A stretch of DNA of 34,192 nt from contig DBQO01000017.1 of assembly GCA_002305275.1 (NCBI GenBank), forward strand, positions 173-34,364, in the 5' to 3' direction. This stretch comes from Bacteroidales bacterium UBA1392. GTDB lineage: Bacteria; Bacteroidota; Bacteroidia; Bacteroidales; UBA932. Below the pieces are notes generated by a model. It was not told the origin of the DNA, did not search any database, and was given only the letters and a program-made list of their open reading frames with translations. Shown here in pieces: positions 1 through 6,841 of this stretch. A program made the position numbers and the translations under genes. The number at the start of each line of letters is the position of its first letter. Position 1 is the first letter of the stretch.

Positions 1-20
1 GGGAGAGTAGGTAGCCGCCA
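1..20 (+). rRNA. rrf: 5S rRNA, 3' end only (partial)
   Basis: The first bases, GGGAGAGTAGGTAGCCGCC, match the conserved 3' end of bacterial 5S rRNA as found in Bacteroidota. The rest of the rRNA operon lies upstream of the window. A strong hairpin terminator follows directly, as expected at the end of an rrn operon. The exact 3' end is approximate. Confidence 0.85.
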
Positions 21-27
21 ACTTCAG

Positions 28-60
28 AAAGCCCCGACAGCAACAGCTGCCGGGGCTTTT
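28..60 (+). terminator. Rho-independent terminator of the rRNA operon
   Basis: AAAGCCCCG and CGGGGCTTTT form a GC-rich stem, extended by CAG/CTG after one mismatch, around a short loop. The stem ends in a run of T. It sits just after the 5S rRNA end. The A-run on its 5' side means it could also stop transcription coming leftward from the lipoprotein gene at 120-554. Confidence 0.85.
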
Positions 61-119
61 GTATTTCATCAGCTTTTATCAGAAAGCGCCTCTTATTTCA
101 AAAATAGAAATCTCTCGAA

Positions 120-554
120 CTAATTCCAGTCGATATTAAGCCGCTTCATCTTGACAGAGAGGGATTTATCGGGAATATACTTTTTTTCTACATTAGTGTG
201 GTTCCCCCATTTCATTTCGAATGAATCTCTATTGCCCTCTGTAAAATAAAGAGAATATACCGCATTGTTGTTCTCCTTCGCAGTAAGAATAAGTTGGTTG
301 TCGCCATTAGGTCTTACTATAAGACTCTCTTCATCAACAGTATTTAAAAACGAGAGGCCAGTATAAACAGTACATTTGCCGGCATCTTCCGAGAAAATCA
401 GACTTTTTACAAGGTAGTCATTTTCGGACATTATCTCATATTGGATTTCTCCGGCCCAGTTACCGTTGAGATCATATTTTTTATTAATTCCTCCAATCAA
501 ATCACAGGATACCGCAATAATTGATAGTAGTGCCAGTGAGAATATTTTTTTCAT
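120..554 (-). CDS. Small orphan lipoprotein, paralogue of the one at 26922-27377
   Basis: Predicted 144-residue lipoprotein of unknown function. Residues 1-17 are a signal peptide (MKKIFSLALLSIIAVSC) ending in a lipobox-like AVSC, so Cys17 would be lipidated after signal peptidase II cleavage. The mature part is short, probably mostly beta strand, and has no motif I recognise. It aligns over most of its length with the lipoprotein at 26922-27377: both have NWxG, then a C-x-V-x-T-G-L block, a D-x-E-x-L-x-V block, an M-x-W...HT block and a C-terminal L-x-V-x-x-K. It lies downstream of recJ on the same strand and ends near the rrn terminator. No TAnnTTTG promoter was seen in the 104 bp before it, so it may depend on recJ transcription. 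The family is not recognised; its identity as a lipoprotein is fairly secure. Confidence 0.75.
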   Translation of the reverse strand: MKKIFSLALLSIIAVSCDLIGGINKKYDLNGNWAGEIQYEIMSENDYLVKSLIFSEDAGKCTVYTGLSFLNTVDEESLIVRPNGDNQLILTAKENNNAVYSLYFTEGNRDSFEMKWGNHTNVEKKYIPDKSLSVKMKRLNIDWN

Positions 555-658
555 AATTGTATCTTTTTAATGAGTTCGTCTATATATCTCATAGATGAAA
601 TGGTGTTGTAAAATTTGCTTATGTGACTGAGATTTTCTGATCTATTGCGTCCATGAGT

Positions 659-2398
659 TTAGAACAACTCTTTTTCCTTTATGTCTTTTACGCGAAGCTG
701 GATATTGGCGATGCCACGATAGTAATTCTCGGCAATGGAATAACAGATATCGACTGGATTACCGCCCTGGATATGCTCAAAGTTTTCAGAAAGGTTGAAT
801 GCGATGGCAGAGATGTATCTGTAAGGTTCATCCTCCTGAATGAGTTCCAGTTTAAGGTGCTTCATACCGGCCTCGGCAGATCCCACTCTACGACCGTTTC
901 CATTGTCGTAGACATTTTCTGTAATAAAAACAGGTGAGAGGTTGCCAGGTCCGAAAGGTTGGAATTGCTTGAGCAGTCTGAAAAATTTGGGCGTAATCTG
1001 CTTAAAATCCAGATATGAGTCGATATTAATAATCGGTGTCAGAATTACATCGTCGATTTTCGAGGCTACGTAGGTTTCAAAACGTTCGGTAAATTTATTA
1101 AGATTTTCCTCCTTGAGAGTTAGTCCTGCAGCATACATGTGTCCTCCAAAGTTCTCCAGCAGGTCGGAACAGAACTCAATAGCCTCATAGAGATCAAAAC
1201 CCTGAATGGAGCGGGCAGAACCTGTAATTAATCCATTTGACTGGGTGAGTACGATGGTAGGACGATAATAGGCTTCCACCAGCCGGGATGCCACAATACC
1301 TACCACTCCCTTGTGCCAGGAAGGGTTGTACACCACCGTCGACTTCTTATTTTCAAAACCAGGAATGCTTTTCACCATCTTTAGCGCCTCTTCGGTAATC
1401 TCTCGGTCAACCCTCTTACGATCGTTATTATGCGCATTAATGGCCGCTCCAATCTCTTTTGATTCATCTTCATCTCTGGAGGTAAGCATATCTACCGCAG
1501 TTTTTCCCGACTCCATCCGGCCTGCCGCATTGATTCGGGGACCTATTTTAAAGACTATTTCGTCTATGGTAATGCGGTGTTTTTCCAGTCCGGAGAGTTT
1601 AATTATCGTCTGTAGCCCCTCACGAGGGTTTTCATTGAGTTGCTTGAGTCCATAGTATGCCAACACACGGTTTTCTCCCGTGACGGAGACCAGGTCTGAT
1701 GCGATACTGACCACCAGAAGATCTAGAAGTGAGACTATGTTGTCAAAGGGGATATCATATTGTTGGGCGTAGCCCTGAACAAGTTTAAAGCCCACTCCAC
1801 AGCCGGAAAGGTCATCGAAGGGGTAGTTGCAGTCCTGTCTTTTTGGGTCAAGTACGGCGACGGCATCGGGGAGTTTCTCATCCGGTAAGTGATGGTCGCA
1901 GATAATCATATCTATCCCCAGACTCTTAGCATAGTTAACCTTTTCAATGGCTTTAATGCCACAATCCAGTGCAATGATCAGGGTACAGTTGTGATCTCTT
2001 GCAGTATCAATGCCCTTGTAAGAAATCCCGTATCCCTCATCATACCTATCGGGAATGTAATATTCCACACGGTTTGTGAGGTTTTTCATAAATGAGTAGA
2101 CCAAAGCCACCGCAGTCGTACCGTCTACATCATAGTCGCCGTATATCAAGATAGTTTCTCTCTTGACTACTGCCTTGCGGAGACGCTCTACAGCTTTATC
2201 CATATCCTTCATTAAGAAGGGATCGTGGAGCATTGAAAGGTCCGGGCGGAAAAACTCCCTAGCCTTCGCAAAAGAGTCGATACCTCTTTGGACAAGAAGG
2301 TTGGCTAATACAGAGTCAATACCCAACTCCTGTGTCAGTTGGCGTACAAGAGCCGGATTGCCCGGCTCCATCACTATCCATTTTTTTTCAATGCCCAT
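659..2398 (-). CDS. recJ: Single-stranded-DNA-specific exonuclease RecJ
   Basis: RecJ is a 5'-3' single-strand exonuclease of the DHH phosphoesterase superfamily, acting in RecF-pathway recombination and mismatch and base-excision repair. The 579-residue product has YGDYDVDGTTA (residues 86-96, metal-binding aspartates), DCG (145-147), DHH (168-170) and SGCGVGFK (from about 198), followed by the DHHA1 domain with GPRINAAGRM and a C-terminal OB-like domain, as in the family (about 570 residues). A longer reading to 2479 is open, but I chose the ATG at 2398. A perfect -7 box (TATCTTTG, 2418-2425) lies inside the longer version, and MGIEKKWI matches how these proteins normally begin. It is divergent from lysS, and the small lipoprotein gene follows downstream. 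Confidence 0.95.
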   Translation of the reverse strand: MGIEKKWIVMEPGNPALVRQLTQELGIDSVLANLLVQRGIDSFAKAREFFRPDLSMLHDPFLMKDMDKAVERLRKAVVKRETILIYGDYDVDGTTAVALVYSFMKNLTNRVEYYIPDRYDEGYGISYKGIDTARDHNCTLIIALDCGIKAIEKVNYAKSLGIDMIICDHHLPDEKLPDAVAVLDPKRQDCNYPFDDLSGCGVGFKLVQGYAQQYDIPFDNIVSLLDLLVVSIASDLVSVTGENRVLAYYGLKQLNENPREGLQTIIKLSGLEKHRITIDEIVFKIGPRINAAGRMESGKTAVDMLTSRDEDESKEIGAAINAHNNDRKRVDREITEEALKMVKSIPGFENKKSTVVYNPSWHKGVVGIVASRLVEAYYRPTIVLTQSNGLITGSARSIQGFDLYEAIEFCSDLLENFGGHMYAAGLTLKEENLNKFTERFETYVASKIDDVILTPIINIDSYLDFKQITPKFFRLLKQFQPFGPGNLSPVFITENVYDNGNGRRVGSAEAGMKHLKLELIQEDEPYRYISAIAFNLSENFEHIQGGNPVDICYSIAENYYRGIANIQLRVKDIKEKELF

Positions 2399-2417
2399 AT
2401 TGACCTCTGCAATTCTA

Positions 2418-2425
2418 CAAAGATA
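2418..2425 (-). promoter_or_regulatory. Putative recJ promoter, -7 element
   Basis: Reading leftward, TATCTTTG is a perfect match to the Bacteroides -7 consensus TAnnTTTG, about 20 bp before the chosen recJ ATG. This predicts a leader of roughly 13 nt. No clear -33 TTTG was found. It argues against the longer upstream recJ start. Confidence 0.5.
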
Positions 2426-2432
2426 CACATTT

Positions 2433-2466
2433 TTTGTACCTTTATCCATAAATATTCTTATTTTTG
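2433..2466 (+). promoter_or_regulatory. Putative lysS promoter
   Basis: TTTG at 2433-2436 and TATTTTTG at 2459-2466 match the Bacteroides -33 and -7 elements with a 22-bp spacer; the usual spacer is 19-21 bp. The predicted leader to the lysS ATG is about 36 nt. It lies back-to-back with the recJ -7 box. Confidence 0.5.
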
Positions 2467-2508
2467 CCTGATATAACAAAATGAACAGTTAACTGACAGA
2501 TTTGCACT

Positions 2509-4038
2509 ATGGAAATAACAGATCTCAACGAACAGGAATTGAATCGACGAGCTGCACTGCAACAACTGAAGGATTTAGGGATAGACCCGTACCCTGCTGA
2601 GGAATTCCACATCAATGCCACTTCGAGAGAGATAAAAGAGGGATATGATGCAGAAAAAGCCAATTTCAATGATATCTCCATTGCCGGTAGAATAATGAGC
2701 CGCCGCATTATGGGTGCTGCTTCATTTGTAGAGCTTCAGGATGAGTGTGGCAAGATTCAGGTCTATATTAAACGAGACGAAATCTGTGAGGGTGAGGATA
2801 AGACTCTTTACAATACGGTTTTCAGGAAACTTTTGGATATAGGTGATATTATTGGTATCAAAGGTTATGCATTCATTACCCAGACGGGACAACTATCTAT
2901 TCATGCAAAGTCACTGACATTGCTTAGCAAGTCTCTCCGTGTACTTCCTATCGTAAAAGAGAAAGAGGGAGAGTTATATGATGCATTCTCAGATCCCGAA
3001 CTTCGTTACAGGATGAGATATGTTGACCTTATCGTCAATCCTCAGGTGAGGGAAACATTTGTCAAGAGGACCAAAATTGTCTCTACAATGAGGGACTTTT
3101 TCAACGAGCATGGATATCTTGAGGTTGAGACGCCCATCCTTCAACCAATTCCCGGTGGAGCAGCTGCCAGACCCTTCATCACTCACCACAATGCCCTTGA
3201 TATTCCTCTTTATCTAAGAATTGCCAACGAACTCTACCTAAAGCGTTTGATTGTAGGAGGTTTTACAGGCGTCTACGAGTTTGCAAAAAATTTCCGCAAT
3301 GAAGGTATGGACAGAACCCACAATCCCGAGTTTACCTGTATGGAGATTTATGTTGCATATAAGGATTATATATGGATGATGGAGTTTGTTGAGCAACTGG
3401 TCGAGAGGATAGCCATTGCTCTCAACGGAAAGACCAAATTCGATGTTTGGGGCCATGAAATAGAGTTCAAGAAGCCCTACAGGCGCCTTCCTATGATTGA
3501 TGCCATAAAGGAGTACGCCGGTGTAGACATTACAGGCATGAATGAGGAGCAGCTGCGAAAGACATGTGACGACCTCAATATCTCCGTATCTCCCTCTATG
3601 GGAGTAGGTAAATTGATTGATGCCATCTTCAGCGAATATTGTGAAAAGCACTTGATCCAGCCTACCTTCATCACAGATTATCCCGTAGAAATGTCCCCTC
3701 TTACCAAACGTCACAGAGACAATCCGGCAATAACGGAGCGATTTGAACTATTTGTCAACGGTAAAGAGGTAGCAAATGCATACAGCGAACTGAATGACCC
3801 GATTGACCAGCTCGATAGGTTTCATGATCAAATCAAACTACAGGAAAAGGGCGATGATGAAGCTATGTTCATAGATTTGGACTTTGTTCGTGCCTTAGAG
3901 TATGGCATGCCACCTACCTCGGGTCTGGGCATGGGTATCGACCGTCTCGTTATGCTTATGACGAACTCCACTTCCATCCAAGATGTGATATTCTTCCCTC
4001 AAATGAGACCGGAGGTGAGTCATAAGAAAACAGAATAA
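2509..4038 (+). CDS. lysS: Lysine--tRNA ligase (class II)
   Basis: Charges tRNA-Lys with lysine using ATP, in the cytoplasm. At 509 residues it has the usual bacterial class II LysRS length. It shows an N-terminal OB-fold anticodon-binding domain (about 55-140), class II motif 1 around ETPILQPIPGGAAARPF (207-223), motif 2 FRNEGMDRTHNPEF (262-275) and C-terminal motif 3 GLGMGIDRLVMLMT. The start ATG at 2509 is the first in frame after the promoter and no Shine-Dalgarno sequence is present, as is normal in this phylum. It is the first gene of a rightward run with trmH, the HTH protein and ssb; only 3 bp separate its stop from the trmH start. Confidence 0.97.
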   Translation: MEITDLNEQELNRRAALQQLKDLGIDPYPAEEFHINATSREIKEGYDAEKANFNDISIAGRIMSRRIMGAASFVELQDECGKIQVYIKRDEICEGEDKTLYNTVFRKLLDIGDIIGIKGYAFITQTGQLSIHAKSLTLLSKSLRVLPIVKEKEGELYDAFSDPELRYRMRYVDLIVNPQVRETFVKRTKIVSTMRDFFNEHGYLEVETPILQPIPGGAAARPFITHHNALDIPLYLRIANELYLKRLIVGGFTGVYEFAKNFRNEGMDRTHNPEFTCMEIYVAYKDYIWMMEFVEQLVERIAIALNGKTKFDVWGHEIEFKKPYRRLPMIDAIKEYAGVDITGMNEEQLRKTCDDLNISVSPSMGVGKLIDAIFSEYCEKHLIQPTFITDYPVEMSPLTKRHRDNPAITERFELFVNGKEVANAYSELNDPIDQLDRFHDQIKLQEKGDDEAMFIDLDFVRALEYGMPPTSGLGMGIDRLVMLMTNSTSIQDVIFFPQMRPEVSHKKTE

Positions 4039-4041
4039 CTG

Positions 4042-4839
4042 ATGGATGTAGAAAAGATAACCTCAGCCCGTAATCCTCGCATAAAAGAGCTCATTCTGCT
4101 CCAGAGTAAATCTCGAGAGCGTAGGGAAAGAGCTCTTTTTGTAGTTGAAGGGGAGCGCGAAGTAAAAAGAGCTATCGAATCGGGCTTTATGCCTCTCTCT
4201 ATTTTTTACTCTCCTGCGTATATTGACAGTCCAAAAATACCGCAAGTTGCCGCTAACGTAGAGTTGTTCGAAGTTCCTGCGAATATTTTTGACAAGATTG
4301 CTTATCGTGGTGGAACCGAGGGAATAATTGCCGTGATGCAGGTGAAACAGCAGCAATTGGATGAAATTTCTTTGAGTGACAACCCATTGATAATAGTTCT
4401 GGAATCCCTTGAAAAACCCGGAAACCTTGGAGCCATACTTCGGACTGCCGATGCATGCGGCGCCGATTGTGTATTGGTATGTGATCCTTTGGCAGATATT
4501 TTCAATCCTAATGTAATAAGAGCGAGTACCGGTGCCTTCTTTAGCGTCAGCTCTGTATGCTGCACTTCGGAAGAGGCCCTCAGATGGCTCAAAATGTCTA
4601 ATATCTCAATTTTAACAACCCAGCTACAAGACTCCTCTATCTATTATGATACCAATATGAGAAGAGCTGTCGCAATTGTATTCGGTAGGGAAGACAGGGG
4701 GCTTTCAGATTTTTGGAAGGAGCATTCAGATGAGAAAATTCGCATTCCAATGGCTGGAATCTGTGATTCGCTAAATGTCTCGGTCTCTGCAGCCGTTATC
4801 TGTTATGAGGTTTTGAGGCAACGAAAGAAAACTACCTAG
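4042..4839 (+). CDS. TrmH/SpoU-family RNA 2'-O-ribose methyltransferase
   Basis: A 265-residue SPOUT-class methyltransferase that transfers a methyl group from S-adenosylmethionine to a ribose 2'-OH, probably in 23S rRNA (RlmB-like) although a tRNA target cannot be excluded. The N-terminal substrate-binding domain starts SARNPRIKELILL. The three SpoU motifs are clear: EKPGNLGAILRTADA (124-138), IVFGREDRGLS (212-222) and IPMAGICDSLNVSVSAAV (235-252), whose residues form the trefoil-knot cofactor site. It begins 3 bp after lysS and is followed 19 bp later by the HTH gene, so it is very likely co-transcribed with both. Confidence 0.93.
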   Translation: MDVEKITSARNPRIKELILLQSKSRERRERALFVVEGEREVKRAIESGFMPLSIFYSPAYIDSPKIPQVAANVELFEVPANIFDKIAYRGGTEGIIAVMQVKQQQLDEISLSDNPLIIVLESLEKPGNLGAILRTADACGADCVLVCDPLADIFNPNVIRASTGAFFSVSSVCCTSEEALRWLKMSNISILTTQLQDSSIYYDTNMRRAVAIVFGREDRGLSDFWKEHSDEKIRIPMAGICDSLNVSVSAAVICYEVLRQRKKTT

Positions 4840-4858
4840 CCAATTAAAACTTACAAAT

Positions 4859-5521
4859 ATGTTAAAAACTTCAATTATGACCGCAACCCCCGTGGCGGCG
4901 TGGCTGTGGGCTCTCTATCTCTTTCTGATTATTTTTATTGTAGCAACAATCATTCTGGCATTAATTCTCTTTCGCATAAAACGCAGGGAGATGCGAATAA
5001 AGGAGAAGATCTCAGAGCAACTCAGAAAAAAGGAGGCAGAGGAAGAATATCTGGCCCAAGCCCTAAATAACGTTATTCAGATGGTCATTGGTATTATGGA
5101 TTGCATCTCTCTGAGTCCGGAAAATGCTAATTTGCTCCATTCGAAGATTCGATCTTATTTTTTGACTACCCTTAGAGATAGAAACAATATTTTTTACGAA
5201 ATGGACTATTTGGCTGACAAATGTCAATATGGTCTTATCTCACGATTAAAAGAGGAATATCCCTCACTTACAAAGGACGACGTGACGTTATGCAGTCTGA
5301 TTTCGATGGGCTTTCCCACACATGCCATAGCCACAATCTTCCGACTCACCAATGAGATGAGTATCTACAACAAGCGAGAACGCCTTAGAACACGTCTGGA
5401 AATGGCAGAAGGGACTAATCTGAAGGATTTCCTGGAGGAGAAGGCGGAGATGCTCCGAACTCAAAAAGCTCTTTTATATGCAAATATTTTTTCAAATCTC
5501 TGTAAAAAGGACTATATTTAG
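4859..5521 (+). CDS. Membrane-anchored protein with cytoplasmic LuxR/TPR-regulator-like HTH
   Basis: A 220-residue protein with one strong N-terminal membrane segment (about 14-38), a charged helical or coiled-coil stretch (about 40-66) and a C-terminal region around 128-182 containing LKEEYPSLTKDD...LCSLISMGF...IYNKRERLRTRL. This last part resembles the helix-turn-helix at the C terminus of Bacteroidota TPR-containing membrane regulators (pattern: P-x-L-T, L-C, M/L-G, then R-x-R-L-R-x-K/R-L). The large N-terminal TPR sensor of those proteins is missing. By the positive-inside rule the HTH should be cytoplasmic. It sits 19 bp after trmH and 15 bp before ssb. DNA binding is inferred from the pattern only, and no target is visible. 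Confidence 0.7.
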   Translation: MLKTSIMTATPVAAWLWALYLFLIIFIVATIILALILFRIKRREMRIKEKISEQLRKKEAEEEYLAQALNNVIQMVIGIMDCISLSPENANLLHSKIRSYFLTTLRDRNNIFYEMDYLADKCQYGLISRLKEEYPSLTKDDVTLCSLISMGFPTHAIATIFRLTNEMSIYNKRERLRTRLEMAEGTNLKDFLEEKAEMLRTQKALLYANIFSNLCKKDYI

Positions 5522-5536
5522 AAAAATTTTTGAAAT

Positions 5537-6046
5537 ATGGCACTGAACAAAGTTTTACTTATCGGCAACGTCGGGAGAGATCCAGAAATCAGGCATCTCG
5601 AGGGTGGAGCATCCGTTGCCTCATTTTCCCTTGCAACAACGGAGAGATTTAGAGACCGTAGCGGAGAGACCAAAGAAATTACTGAATGGCACAACATAGT
5701 CGCCTGGAGACAGTTGGCTGATTTGGCCGGCAGATTTATCAAAAAAGGAAGTCAGATCTATGTGGAAGGTAGGATAAGGAGTCGTTCCTGGGATGATGCC
5801 AACGGGCAGAAACGCTACATAACGGAGATTTTGGCTGATACGATCCAGCTTCTTGGGCGTAGGGATGACACATTGCCAAGAGATGGTGCGTGGGATGATT
5901 CTGCGGCTACTACCAGACCGAGCGATTCGCCTGCACCCGTTACGAAACCTGCATCAAAGTCTGCTCCACAACCGGCTTTACAGTCAGAGCAATTTGTTAC
6001 TTCAGACGATATCATGTCTGACGGTCCTGACGATCTGCCATTCTAG
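5537..6046 (+). CDS. ssb: Single-stranded DNA-binding protein
   Basis: Coats single-stranded DNA in replication, repair and recombination and recruits partner proteins. The 169-residue product has a typical SSB OB-fold (residues 1 to about 110: NKVLLIGNVGRDPEIR, then FSLATTERFRD, WHNIVAWRQLADLAGRFIKKG and YVEGRIRSRSWDD). A flexible Ala/Pro/Ser-rich linker and the acidic tip DDLPF follow, the conserved peptide that docks partners such as RecJ and RecQ. It ends a rightward gene run and is followed within 20 bp by a strong hairpin terminator. RecJ, a known SSB-tail partner in other bacteria, is encoded 3 kb away on the other strand. Confidence 0.97.
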   Translation: MALNKVLLIGNVGRDPEIRHLEGGASVASFSLATTERFRDRSGETKEITEWHNIVAWRQLADLAGRFIKKGSQIYVEGRIRSRSWDDANGQKRYITEILADTIQLLGRRDDTLPRDGAWDDSAATTRPSDSPAPVTKPASKSAPQPALQSEQFVTSDDIMSDGPDDLPF

Positions 6047-6062
6047 CAGATTGTAATAGAAT

Positions 6063-6095
6063 AAAAAATGCGACCCGAAAAAGGTCGCATTTTTT
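6063..6095. terminator. Bidirectional terminator between ssb and the ribosomal protein genes
   Basis: AAAAAATGCGACC and GGTCGCATTTTTT form a perfect 13-bp stem around the loop CGAAAAA. The flanking A-run and T-run make it work in both directions, ending ssb from the left and the rpmB-rpmG-DUF4295 genes from the right. Confidence 0.9.
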
Positions 6096-6113
6096 ATCTG
6101 TCTACTCTACTTT

Positions 6114-6143
6114 CCTTTATTTCTTTTCCCTTTATTTCTTTTC
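6114..6143. repeat. 15-bp perfect tandem duplication spanning the DUF4295 stop codon
   Basis: CCTTTATTTCTTTTC occurs twice head to tail (6114-6128 and 6129-6143). Read leftward the second copy encodes the final EKK and stop of the DUF4295 protein, and the first copy forms an in-frame duplicate just after the stop. It looks like a recent slippage event. Confidence 0.85.
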
Positions 6144-6293
6144 AAAGAAATCTTTAGCTTGGTCAGTAGGTAACAGCTCTTCCTGGAAAGCGTATGCTCC
6201 CGTACGCTCAGACTTGACCATACGGATACACTTTACATAGTTTTTGTTTTGTTGACGGCTACTACCAAATGTAGCCACTGCTTTCTTTGCCAT
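6132..6293 (-). CDS. DUF4295 small ribosomal protein (bL38-type)
   Basis: A 53-residue basic protein beginning MAKKAVATFGSSRQQNKNY and ending DFFEKK. It matches the DUF4295 family, found in Bacteroidota immediately after rpmB and rpmG. From memory, a Bacteroidota-specific large-subunit protein named bL38 was seen in a Flavobacterium johnsoniae ribosome structure and corresponds to this family; I could not verify that. It is third in the rpmB-rpmG-DUF4295 set, 19 bp after rpmG, and ends at the bidirectional terminator. In many relatives ftsY follows here, but not in this window. The start ATG at 6293 is the only reasonable one. Confidence 0.9.
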   Translation of the reverse strand: MAKKAVATFGSSRQQNKNYVKCIRMVKSERTGAYAFQEELLPTDQAKDFFEKK

Positions 6294-6312
6294 TTATATA
6301 AAGATAAGTGTG

Positions 6313-6501
6313 TTATTTGATTTCGCGATGAAGAGTCACTTTTTTGAGATAGGGGTTGTATTTTTTGCGCTCCAATCTCTGAGTAGTGTTCTTTTTATTC
6401 TTTGTTGTGATATACCTGGAAATGCCCGGTACACCGCTCTCTCTTTGCTCAGTACACTCCATGATAACCTGTACTCTGTTGCCTTTACCTTTCTTTGCCA
6501 T
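6313..6501 (-). CDS. rpmG: 50S ribosomal protein L33 (bL33), Cys-minus form
   Basis: A 62-residue, highly basic protein with the L33 pattern MAKKGKGNRVQVIMECTEQ...YITTKNKKNTTQRLERKKYNPYLKKVTLHRE. The two CxxC zinc ligand pairs of the zinc-binding form are absent (a single Cys), so this is the zinc-free type. It contributes to the large subunit near the E site. It lies 11 bp after rpmB and before the DUF4295 gene, the standard Bacteroidota order. Confidence 0.96.
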   Translation of the reverse strand: MAKKGKGNRVQVIMECTEQRESGVPGISRYITTKNKKNTTQRLERKKYNPYLKKVTLHREIK

Positions 6502-6512
6502 AGTCGTGAATA

Positions 6513-6755
6513 TTAAACTACATTAATCAAACCTTTTTCCTGTGATTTCTTGATAGTAGCGGTAAGACCGTTCTTATAGATGGTCTTCATCCCCTTGCAA
6601 GATACCTTGAGTGTAATGAATCTCTGCTCTTCCTCAGACCAGAATTTTTTGGTCTTCAGATTTGGAGCGAATTCGCGTTTCGTGCGTCTCTTGGAGTGGG
6701 AAACGTTGTTTCCAATCATCCTTTTCTTTCCTGTTACTTGACAAACTCGTGCCAT
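6513..6755 (-). CDS. rpmB: 50S ribosomal protein L28 (bL28)
   Basis: An 80-residue large-subunit protein: MARVCQVTGKKRMIGNNVSHSKRRTKREF at the N terminus, then KTKKFWSEEEQRFITLKVSCKGMKTI, matching L28 throughout. The N-terminal CxxC of the zinc-binding form is missing. It is first of the rpmB-rpmG-DUF4295 operon and has a well-formed Bacteroides-type promoter 40-70 bp upstream (6796-6827). Confidence 0.96.
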   Translation of the reverse strand: MARVCQVTGKKRMIGNNVSHSKRRTKREFAPNLKTKKFWSEEEQRFITLKVSCKGMKTIYKNGLTATIKKSQEKGLINVV

Positions 6756-6795
6756 TGTTATCTATTTTTTAATATTATTATCTTTTTGAGGGCTG

Positions 6796-6827
6796 CAAAT
6801 GTATTGATTTTTCTGCAAAAATCCAAA
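6796..6827 (-). promoter_or_regulatory. rpmB operon promoter (TTTG - 20 bp - TACATTTG)
   Basis: Reading leftward, TTTG (6824-6827) is followed after 20 bp by TACATTTG (6796-6803). Both elements and the spacing fit the Bacteroides consensus. The predicted leader is about 34 nt. It fills the gap between the lepB stop and the rpmB start, so the ribosomal genes need not rely on read-through from lepB. Confidence 0.7.
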
Positions 6828-6841
6828 TATAACCACCTTTA

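Noticed and set aside
551..592. 13-codon leftward frame whose TGA overlaps the ATG of the first lipoprotein (ATGA)
   Set aside because: It could be a leader peptide for translational coupling, but it is too short to tell from chance and has no start signal.
653..937. 94-codon frame on the + strand opposite the recJ 3' end
   Set aside because: Antisense to conserved recJ sequence with no features of its own.
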